From: Bolinopsis microptera
Lineage: Eukaryota; Ctenophora; Tentaculata; Lobata; Bolinopsidae
Assembly: GCF_026151205.1 (NCBI RefSeq)
Contig: NC_087075.1
Location: 3,632,359 to 3,696,358, forward strand
Length of the DNA stretch: 64,000 bases
Direction of reading: 5' to 3'
The position numbers and the translations under genes are program-made. Under the pieces are notes generated by a model that was given only the letters and a program-made list of their open reading frames with translations, made no database searches and was not told the DNA's origin. How positions within the stretch are numbered: the stretch's first letter is position 1; the number at the start of each line of letters is the position of its first letter. Shown piece after piece: positions 34,901 through 46,900 of the stretch.

Positions 34901-37900
34901 TCTAGTGGGGGTTTATTTAGTGGGGGTTTATTTAGTGGGGGTTTATTTAGTGTGGGGTTATCTAGCGGGGGGTTTATTCAGTGGGGGTTTATTTAGTGGG
35001 GGTTATTTAGTGGGGGTTTATTTAGTGGGGGTTTATCTAGTGAGGGGTTTATTTAGTGGGGGGTTATCTAGTGGGGGGTTTATTTAGTGGGGGTTTATTT
35101 AGTGGGGGTTATCTAGTGGGGGTTTATTTAGTGGGGGTTATTTAGTGGGGGTTTATTTAGTGGGGGGTTATCTAGTGGGGGGTTTATTTAGTGGGGGTTA
35201 TTTAGTGGGGGTTTATTTAGTGGGGGGTTATCTAGCGGGGGGATTATTTAGTGGGGGTTTATTTAGTGGGGGGTTTATCAGTTATCTAGTGGGGGGTTAT
35301 CTAGCGGGGGGTTTATTTAGTGGGGGGTTATCTAGCGGGGGGTTTATTTAGTGGGGGGTTATTCAGTGGGGGTTTATTTAGTGGGGGTTATTTAGTGGGG
35401 GTTTATTTAGTGGGGGGTTTATTTAGTGGGGGTTTATTTAGTGTGGGGTTATCTAGTGGGGGGTTTATTTAGTGGGGGTTTATTTAGTGGGGGTTATCTA
35501 GTGGGGGGTTTATTTAGTGGGGGTTATTTAGTGGGGGTTTATTTAGCGGGGGGTTATCTAGTGGGGGGGTTTATTTAGTGGGGGGTTATTTAGTGGGGGT
35601 TTATTTAGTGGGGGGTTATCTAGCGGGGGGTTTATTTAGTGGGGGGTTTATTTAGTGGGGGGTTTATCAGTTATCTAGTGGGGGGTTATCTAGCGGGGGG
35701 TTTATTTAGTGGGGGGTTATCTAGCGGGGGGTTTATTTAGTGGGGGGTTATCTAGTGGGGGTTTATCTAGTGGGGGTTTATTTAGTGGGGGTTATTTAGT
35801 GGGGGTTTATTTAGTGGGGATTATCTAACGGGGGGTTTATTAGTGGGGGTTTATTTAGTGGGGGGTTTATCAGTTATCTAGTGGGGGGTTATCTAGCGGG
35901 GGTTTATTTAGTGGGGGGTTATCTAGCGGGGGGTTTATTTAGTGGGGGGTTATCTAGTGGGGGGTTTATCTAGTGGGGGTTTTATCTAGTGGGGGGTTAT
36001 CTAGCGGGTGGTTTATTTAGTGGGGGTTTATTTAGTGGGGGTTTATCTAGTGGGGGTTTATCTAGTGGGGGGTTTATTGAGTGGGGGGTTATTCTAGCGG
36101 GGGGTTTATTTAGTGGGGGTTTATTTAGTGGGAGGTTATCTAGTGGGGGGTTTATTTAGTGTGGGGTTATCTAGTGGGGGGTTTATCTAGTGGGGGGTTT
36201 ATTTAGTGGGGGGTTTTTGACTTTTCAACTCTAATGCTGATATAATTTCCCATGAGTATAAAAGTTGGCGTAACAACATATATCATGATGGCTTAGTGTC
36301 AAGCAGAGCTATGGTACAGTGAACAAAAAAAACAATGGTAGATTGTCTCCTGTGTACATCAGTACGTGGATTCGATCTCCAAAAGTTGGTACCTTAACAA
36401 TCTGTCTGAGTAAAATCGTGATAAATCGTAATAAAAGCTGGCCAGTACAATTAACCGCTCACCTGATACAGTAACAGTAGCAGTAGAACTCTCAATAGAT
36501 CCAGTAAAGTCCTGGAGGGTCACAACGCACTTCCAGATCCCCGCGTCACCAACAGCAGCCGGGAATATTTTCATCAGTGAGGTGTAGACCGAGTTATCAA
36601 ACGTGTCCTCTATTGTTCTGATGTGGAACCATGAATAAGTCACTAATTGTTGAGGAATACTACAAATAACTCACTAATTGTTGAGGAATACTAAAAAATA
36701 TGCCACTAATTGTTCAGAAATACTGCTATACTAGACTTTGTAATATCATGCCAATTGAGTGAATGTCAGTATTTCAAACATCTTAATGAAGGAGCACTAA
36801 CCCGTCGAATTCGAAGTTGTCAGTGGTTCTGACCCATTTGATGGTCGGGGTAGCAAATGTGGAGACAGTGGAAGGTCCGAACTTGCAGGTGAGGGTACCC
36901 TGACCACCCACAGTGTAATCTCCTCCCGTCGGGTTCTCAGTTATAGCTGAATATCACGTGGTTAGTTCTCCAGATAAACAGGTATATCACGTGGTTAGTT
37001 CTCCAGATAAACAGGTATATCACGTGGTTAGTTCTCCAGATAAACAGGTATATCACGTGGTTAGTTCTCCAGATAAACAGGTATATCACGTGGTTAGTTC
37101 TCCAGATAAACAGGTATATCACGTGGTTAGTTCTCCAGATAAAACAGGTATATCACGTGGTTAGTTCTCCAGATAAACAGGTATATCACGTGGTTAGTTC
37201 TCCAGATAAACAGGTATATCACGTGGTTAGTTCTCCAGATAAACAGGTATATCACGTGGTTAGTTCTCCAGATAAACAGGTATATCACGTGGTTAGTTCT
37301 CCAGATAAACAGGTATATCACGTGGTTAGTTCTCCAGATAAACAGGTATATCACGTGGTTAGTTCTCCAGATAAACAGGTATATCACGTGGTTAGTTCTC
37401 CAGATAAACAGGTATATCACGTGGTTAGTTCTCCAGATAAACAGGTATATCACGTGGTTAGTTCTCCATATAAACAGGTATATCACATGGTTAGTTCTCC
37501 AGATAAACAGGTATATCACGTGGTTAGTTCTCCAGATAAACAGGTATATCACGTGGTTAGTTCTCCAGATAAACAGGTATATCACGTGGTTAGTTCTCCA
37601 GATAAAACAGGTATTATCACGTGGTTAGTTCTCCAGATAAACAGGTAATCACGTGGTTAGTTCTCCAGATAAACAGGTATATCACGTGGTTAGTTCTCCA
37701 GATAAACAGGTATATCACGTGGTTAGTTCTCCAGATAAACAGGTATATCACGTGGTATAGTTCTCCAGATAAACAGGTATATCACGTGGTTAGTTCTCCA
37801 GATAAACAGGTATATCACGTGGTTAGTTCTCCATATAAAACAGGTATATCACATGGTTAGTTCTCCAGATAAACAGGTATATCACGTGGTTAGTTCTCCA

Positions 37901-40900
37901 GATAAACAGGTATATTCACGTGGTTAGTTCTCCAGATAACAGGTATATCACGTGGTTAGTTCTCCAGATAAACAGGTATATCACGAGGTTAGTTCTCCAG
38001 ATAAACAGGTATATCACGTGGTTAGTTCTCCATATAAACAGGTATATCACGTGGTTAGTTCTCCAGATAAACAGGTATATCACGTGGTTAGTTCTCCAGA
38101 TAAACAGGTATATCACGTGGTTAGTTCTCCAGATAAACAGGTATATCACGTGGTTAGTTCTCCAGATAACAGGTATATCACGTGGTTAGTTTCTCCATAT
38201 AAACAGGTATATCAGCGAGGTTAGTTCTCCAGATAAACAGGTATATCACGTGGTTAGTTCTCCAGATAAACAGGTATTTCACATGGTTAGTTTCTCCATA
38301 TAACAGGTATATCACGTGGTTAGTTCTCCAGATAAACAGGTATATCGACGTGGTTAGTTCTCCAGATAAACAGGTTATCTATCACGTGGTTAGTTCTCCA
38401 GATAAACAGGTATATCACGTGGTAGTTCTCCTAGATAAACAGTATATCACGTGGTTAGTTCTCCAGATAAACAGGTATATCACGTGGTTAGTTCTCCAGA
38501 TAAACAGGTATATCACGTGGTTAGTTCTCCAGATAAACAGGTATAGAAAACATTAAGTATAATAGAGATTAGCCCGTATAGTTCGCTTCATTGAATATGA
38601 GATAGGGAAATGACTCACCAATCTGGTTAAGAGTTATCTCAGGGGACTGAACGGTAACCCTGGCGATGTTGAGCTCTGCGGTGACCTTGTAGGTACTGGT
38701 GATGTCTCCAGCGGAGACCGCAGACCCGAATACGATTTCAGAAGTTGTGACTCCTGTTCCGACGTCATAGACGTTATTTATCGTCTGAAAATGAGAATAG
38801 TTTAGGACACATTTTTTCAGGATGATTTAATGGGCTATCCCACTTCGTATAATCCTATCCTTGGAAGCAAAATCTATCTAAAATTATATAGAAACTGAGA
38901 CTATATTTTAATTTACTGAAATTATAAAATACATTTATGTAGTAAAGTGAGACTAGTTACTGGAATTATATAATAGGAAACTGAGACTAGTTACTGGAAT
39001 TATATAATAGGAAACTGAGACTAGTTACTGGAATTATATAATAGGAAACTGAGACTAGTTACTGGAATTATATAATAGGAAACTGAGACTAGTTACTGGA
39101 ATTATATAATATGAAACTGAGGTCTGAGACTAGTTACTGGAATTATATAATAGGAAACTGAGACTAGTTACTGGAATTATATAATAGGAAACTGAGACTA
39201 GTTACTGGAATTATATAATAGGAAACTGAGACTAGTTACTGGAATTATATAATATGAAACTGAGGTCTGAGACTAGTTACTGGAATTATATAATAGGAAA
39301 CTGAGACTAGTTACTGGAATTATATAGGAAACTGAGACTAGTTACTGGAATTATATAATATGAAACTGAGACTAGTTACTGGAATTATATAATAGGAAGC
39401 TGAGACTAGTTACTGGAATTATATAATAGGAAACTGAGACTAGTTACTGGAATTATATAATATGAAACTGAGACTAGTTACTGGAATTATATAATAGGAA
39501 ACTGAGACTAGTTACTGGAATTATATAATAGGAAACTGAGACTAGTTACTGGAATTATATAATATGAAACTGAGACTAGTTACTGGAATTATATAATATG
39601 AAACTGAGACTAGTTACTGGAATTATATAATATGAAACTGAGACTAGTTACTGAATATATAATAGGAAACTGAGACTAGTTACTGGAATTATATAATAGG
39701 AAACTGAGACTAGTTACTGGAATTATATAATAGGAAACTGAGACTAGTTACTGGAATTATATAATAGGAAACTGAGACTAGTTACTGGAATTATATAATA
39801 TGAAACTAATATAAAAATCCCATAGTTTCAGCGAAACTTACATCAGCCATATGGGCGCTGTTTTTGAACCACACGATGTTGGTCGCCTCCTCATTAGCCG
39901 TTATCTTGGCTGTCAGTGTTAAAGAACTACCCACAAACCCGTACGCGGGTTCTACTGCCGCGTCTGACAAAACAAGTGTGTTATTAAATGATATCCACGT
40001 TTCAATTTACAACAGATGAAAACACAGTTAGAAGATGTTTTGCTAGAACTAAGCATCACAAGATAAAAGGACAATGACTTACGAGAGACAGATAGCGCAG
40101 CATCAGTTGTCGTCTTCTGATTTGAACTGGCGTAGATTATCGTACACGCGTACGCAGCCTCATCAGCCGTTTCCAGAGTTGATATAACTAGTTTGGAGGT
40201 CCAGCTGAGGGTGGATGAGTCATAAGCTTGGGTTATTGTTGATCTGGGGATGTTAGCATCATAGGAGGCTCCGGTGGTAAGAGCCTTCTTTGCCCAGGTT
40301 GGGGCTGACGTGGTGGTTTGTCCAGTGAATACTGCAGTGAAGGTCGCAGATTCTCCTAGGTCCCCCACAGTGTGGACCGGGGGTGTTATTACTCCTGCAG
40401 AGGATTTAGATTATTGTTTGCAAACTTATATCGACTCCCCAAAACTCTATATGTGTCTGATGTCAAATTAATTTTAAGCAATCAGAGAAAAATAAGAAAA
40501 AGAAAAGATTCAGAATGGATGATAATTGAATTTACACAATAAAATTACACAAACCTTCTATAAAGACTCTGATGATGTCGGAGGTTATGGCTTTAATATC
40601 TTCGTAGGTAATGACGCACCAATAATAACCTGAGAATAGTACAGTGGTTAACAAGCTAACTTCATTACTTTCCTCGTGAATAACCGTTTCATTTTACTTG
40701 TTATATACCGTTTTCTGCTTGATTGGTCCAACTGAAAAATTCGTTTTGTGTGACCAGTTAACAATAATGTAATTTAAAAGTTAAATTTCTTACCAGTATC
40801 AGAGATAATGACGGAGGATAAAGTGAGGGTAGCTGTAGTATGAGTAGTCGGAGATACAATACCTGGAGAGGGTACTGTGTATTAAGGTTCAGTATTAAGG

Positions 40901-43900
40901 ATTCAACTAACTATCTCGTTATAGCTACCACAAGTTGGGCTCTCTCCAGTACTGTTTGACTATTATGGCTAATCAACTTCAATCCCACCTCATGAAGTAG
41001 AATATACTTCTAGCTACCTTTAATTCTGCTATCTCCATGTCATGCCTATTCTACACAGCTACCACCAGCACGTTATAATTTTAGCACTTTTTTGGAAACC
41101 TCTAAATGCTACCTCCTGCTCTATACAGGTACCACCACTACCAGTGGGCAGAAACCACCAATTCCAGCTCTTTTCACCTATTTCGGCTACATATATTTAA
41201 ATACTACTGCAAGTCGCCCTGGCCCCTCCAATCTCTGCTCTTTCTAGCAAACTTAACTTAAGCTACCTCTTGCCTTACCACCATTCTGGCTTTTTCCGGC
41301 TGCCACAGCTGCATTATACAATTTTCAGCTCATTGAGAAAGAGGAAACCTGCTATTTCTAGCAACCTCTAAATGCTACTAATTTGAGCAGAATTAGAAAG
41401 TAGTCTGAGCTTGCTGGATAGTGCTAGAATTTGCAGTTGCTAGTGATAGCTGAAAAGAATAGGAGTAAGTTTTGAGGTTGCTGGATAGGGCTAGGATTTT
41501 CAGGTGTTAGTGGTAGCATAACAACAATTATTGGGTGTTGGTGGAAGCTACATAGAGCAGGATTCAGGAAGTAGCATTCAGAGAATGCTAGAAAGAGCTA
41601 GAGTGGACGTAGCAGAATTGAAGGGAACTAGAAGTAGATTTTACTATATGAGGTTATTATTATTATTATGTACATGCATTTATCAAAAATGCTAGAAATA
41701 AGATACGTTAGTCTTACCAGATGTACAGAACTCCTTGGTGTCAACATAATCCGTGTCCAGACGTATATAGTCTGCACCTCCTTCAGGAACAATTGTGTGT
41801 GTCACTGTACCGTCTATTTGCACTAACACCTGGTTGATTTCAGTTAAAATTTAGCAAAAACCTCTGATAAGCTTAGCTTGAAGCCGAGAAAGGCATTGTG
41901 GCATTATTTTGCAAATATAGTGTGCACCTTGAGCAGATTGGGCGACATCTGTCCGACTCAGAAAATATGTTATTCGGACAATAGTTTATGTCGGATCCTA
42001 CCGTGCGATTTTCTTGAAACTTTCCATAAAGTATGGTGATTATAGGACGAATAATCTTTGTAAGTTTGAGCGAGTTTCTATGTGCAAAAGATTGCTCTAG
42101 TGATAACTCAAATCCCAGCTATTACATTTGCAAATAATTATTGAAATACTACCTTTATTAGATCAAGTCCATCATTTCCTCCATTCCTCAGAGATATACA
42201 TTCGTAATCCCCGATGTCAATATCACTCTCAAAAACACACATAACATCTTGGTTGATTACATTGAAGTCTGCATTACACAGATGTTCAGCTGTTCAGCTC
42301 CATTTGATCCTTTAATGCTAACAAACTGAGGGCTTGTACTTTTTGCGATCATACCATTCCATATAGAGTAAGTAATCTTGTACTCAATCGCTGTAATCTT
42401 GTACTCAACCCCTGAAATAACAGTTTTTTAATATTTGGACTGGTCCAAATCAAGCTGTTGTCCCAGTAAACCGAAAAACCTGTCCATAATTTTTGACTTT
42501 TTCTGAATAAACTAAGCGAGTTTATCCCACCATCTACCATACCTATCATCAAGCAATACGGACCTTCCCTCCTCCCAATATGTTCAATGTTTATATCAGA
42601 TCAAAATATTCCACATTACAGGGTGATAATGATAGTGTTATTCAGATTGCTCAAGTGATAACTCAAATCCCAGCTAGTATATTTATATTTGCAAATAATT
42701 ATTGAAATACTACCTTTATTAGATCAAAAGTGGAATATCAATATTCCACTTTATGCGAGATCAGTATGGAAAATATGAATTGGAATTGGGGAGTATATTA
42801 TACTACCAAATAAAATACAACTAAGGTACTATGACTTTTGAAAATTGGCGTTATATCTAAACATTATTCCTCAGTCAGAACGTTGAATGAATATCGATAG
42901 GGGCGTCGAGTTGGGCAATTGCTACGACAAAATTAACCGGACAAATGTAACCGTCGAGACAAGTTCTGGAACTAACTGGTCCAAGTAATGTAAGAGTTTA
43001 AGTAATGTACGCAGTGTGCTGGAGTTTTGCCAGCGCCTGCAATTAGACCGATACGTAGATCAAGTGTATGTATAGTTCTTACATAAAGCCATAGATCACG
43101 TGACATTTTTTACCAATGCGCGTCGTAGTAGTTAGTCACGTGATACACGTCATCAGAACACGTGACAGTGCGCGGTTGAAATTATCATGGAATATCAATA
43201 CAAAACAAATCTTGTTGAGCCAAATTAGCGGGGCGGGATTATAGAAGCTGTGCGGGGTTATTTATTCAGCGGGAAAAAACTAACAGCGGGAGCCGGGATT
43301 ATCAGAATCTATCTAGCGGGAGCCGGGATTATCAGAATCTTATTCTAAGCCGGAGGGGTTTATAATGATAGTGTTATTCAGAACGCTCATTCTAACCTGT
43401 TATGGAGTTGATTACTTGCTGTGTTGCAAGTAAATTGTCTGTAAGACTTTTTTAGTCCAGGATACCAAAATTAAGTACATGTTTGATGTTACTATTTTAC
43501 GATGCACAAATGTTAAAACAGTTTTTAATAAATATCTCCAAAAACTAAGCACTATAAACCCTATGTTGCTTTATAGCTTGTATGTTAATGTGGCCTTTGC
43601 AGTTAGTTTTGGCTTAAAGAGAGTCTCTTACAACGTTCAGAAGCCGAGATACAAAAGTCATATATTTACGCCTGATGGTAATTTAGAAATTTCCCCCTAG
43701 GGTTGGAACTACTGATAGAAATTGCGTACCTTATCAATTCTGACTCAGAATGACCTTACAAAGGACCTAGTTTCTAGAAAAGTGGTAAACATCAAACTGC
43801 ATACTCGATTTCAATAAGCTTCTAGAGTAGATTTTTTTCACTCGCCCCAGTGAAAATCAGTTTTTCTGGATTTTTTCCAAAAGTAAGCATTTTGGGCCTT

Positions 43901-46900
43901 TTATATAGTGTCAATATAAACATGAGCATTGCGGTCATTTCAAGCCAAAGTTTAAGTCTCTAAGACCCTCAAACTAGCTGAGATACAAATTTGATGAAAT
44001 TTGTGCTTACGCCTGAGCTTAAAATTAGTTTTTTGCAGAAATCTCGGAAACAAACAATTTTAGACCATACATTGATTAATAATTTGTAGATAAATGTGGC
44101 CATTGCAGTAATTTTAAGTAAAAAATGAAGTCTCTATGACCTTCAGGAGCCGAAATACAAAAATCCCGTATACGCGACTGAGGGTAATTTAGAAAATTTG
44201 CCCTGTAGGGTTGTCTACAGCGAAACAAATTGTGCACCTAAACGATTTTGGTTTAGAATGACCCAACATACAACCCTGTGTTGTCAGAAATCGTGTACAT
44301 CTCAACTACTCCCTGCTACTATAGTAAACGAACAAGCTCCTAGTAGTTTTTGTCAGACACTTAGATTAAATTGCTAGTCAGTTTTGACTGCAGCAGGTTT
44401 ATCAAATAGTGAATATATGCAATATCTGCAATATCTGCAATATCTGCAATATCTGCAATATCTGCAATATCTGCAATATCTGCAATATCTGCAATATCTG
44501 CAATATCTGCAATATCTGCAATATCTGCAATATCTGCAATATCTGCAATATCTGCAATATCTGCAATATCTGCAATATCTGCAATATCTGCAATATCTGC
44601 AATATCTACAATATCTGCAATATCTGCAATGTCTGCATGCAGACATTGCAATATCTGCAACATTTGCAATATTTGCAATATCTGCAATATTTGCAATATC
44701 TGCAATATCTGCAATATCTGCAATATCTGCAATATCTGCAATATCTGCAATATCTGCAATATCTGCAATATCTGCAATATCTGCAATATCTGCAATATCT
44801 GCAATATCTGCAATATCTGCAATATCTGCAATATCTGCAATATCTGCAATATCTGCAATATCTGCAATATCTGCAATATCTGCAATATCTGCAATATCTG
44901 CAATATCTGCAATATCTGCAATATCTGCAATATCTGCAATATCTGCAATATCTGCAATATCTGCAATATCTGCAATATCTGCAATATCTGCAATATCTGC
45001 AATATCTGCAATATCTGCAATATCTGCAATATCTGCAATATCTGCAATATCTGCAACGGTAAAGTATGTGTAGTGACTCACCAGAATGTATCCCGTTACC
45101 GTCGTGGTACCACGCTATTGATTTGAATTTTGTTGCATCGGGTCCGTAAGTGTCTGCATTAAGAGTCAATACGATGTCGCTACCCACAACTCCAACAATA
45201 TCTGACTGTGTGGACCGCCAACCATCCACTGAAATGTATTCGAGTTTTAAGCAAGATAAGCTCAGCAAAATACTCATGATGGATTTACAGGGTGTTTCCA
45301 TAAAATTGTGACTATTTTGAATAAAGGGAACAATTTTCATAAAAGAGCGGTTGCCAAAATGTTCATGACACAGTGTCAGTCAATATGTGTGGACTTACCG
45401 TAAACGTTTAGGTTGCCGGATGAAGTGACAGTTTTACCAGCATTGACTACAACACAGGTATACGCTCCGTCGTGTGTAGCACTTTCAACATTTGCTAACA
45501 CTAGCTCGTTCGTCAAGCTGAGTAGTTATAAATTAAGTAATTAAGTAATTAAGTAATTGAGTAATTGAATAATTTGGTAATTAAGTAATTAAGTTATTTA
45601 GTTATTTAGTTATTTATTTATTTAGTTATTTAGTTATTTAGTTATTTAGTTATTTAGTTATTTAGTTATTTAGTTATTTAGTTATTTAGTTATTTAGTTA
45701 TTTAGTTATTTAGTTATTTAGTTATTTAGTTATTTAGTTATTTATTTATTTAGTTATTTAGTTAGTTAGTTGCTTAGTTATTTAGTTGCTTAGTTATTTA
45801 GTTATTTATTTATTTAGTTATTTAGTTATTTAGTTATTTAGTTATTTAGTTATTTAGTTATTTAGTTATTTAGTTATTTAGTTATTTAGTTATTTAGTTA
45901 TTTAGTTATTTAGTTATTTAGTTATTTAGTTATTTAGTTATTTAGTTATTTAGTTATTTAGTTATTTAGTTATTTAGTTATTTAGTTATTTAGTTATTAG
46001 GACGCTCCGTCCTAATGAGTTCAGGAGACCATTCGCTACAAGTATATCATCTAAAACCTGGGTTTTGGACTTGTTCAGGGTATTTTGTAAAATTGGGCCT
46101 AATTTGGACCAAATATGGGCGTGGCTGCCCCGCGGGAGCAGTTCGCCGGTTGGTGTCCGGGACCCCTTCAAAAGTTCGGTCACCGGTCGTAGTTTGTTGG
46201 TCAAAACTCAAACTGCTATCTCGAAATCAACTTTCACAAAAAATATTGTGTATTTTTTTTTTTTTTTTATTTAATGGGCCAATTTGGCCCATCGAAAATC
46301 TTTAATTACAATCAAATATAAATTAAATCAAATATAAATATATGCACACATGCATCAATATGATAACGCTATTAGCAAATTTAGATATTACCTACTATTA
46401 CAAATTTTTAGATAACTCTTATCTTCTTACCTCTTGACATAAATTTAGAACTAAACAGAGAACATTTGATAAAGATAGTCATATTTAAAGGTAAACGTTT
46501 TGTGTTTGGTGATGTTGCACCAAATTATTTAAGTTTCTAAAAGTACGAAATTTGAATCGTTCCAGTCCTATTCATTCGGCTCAAGTGCTTGTGTAGTAAG
46601 AAAATTGTTGTTGACTGTTATGTAGACTTGAATGAATTTAAGAATTTGTCTTGTAGGCAAGTGATCGTGATGTTTTTTATGTCCTGGTTAATAATGTTGA
46701 TCGTTTTGTTGTATAACTTAGGGCCAATGTAAAAATGCTCTTGTCTGAGTAAACAACAAAAACATAAACTGTTGAACGGTTCTGCAAAGAACTAAGGTTA
46801 TCTTCTAGGTGCGTTTAACTTGAAGTTTGAAGCAGTGAACATTCTTATAATATTTGGTGACGCAGTGTTAGGAAGTACTAAACGTATTTGTGATGATCTT

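Noticed and set aside
36948-38548. CRISPR-like appearance of the 32-bp array
   Set aside because: Units are contiguous with no unique spacers, the context is a spliced animal gene, and no cas genes exist.
44361-45340. Open frames of 200+ codons on both strands (QIL, ADI, YLQ, NIC repeats)
   Set aside because: A 9-bp repeat is open in several frames by construction; the region is an intron of the Ig gene.
45525-46000. Telomere-like repeat (TTAGTTAT)
   Set aside because: The unit is 8 bp and does not match TTAGGG-type telomeres; it is intronic and variable.
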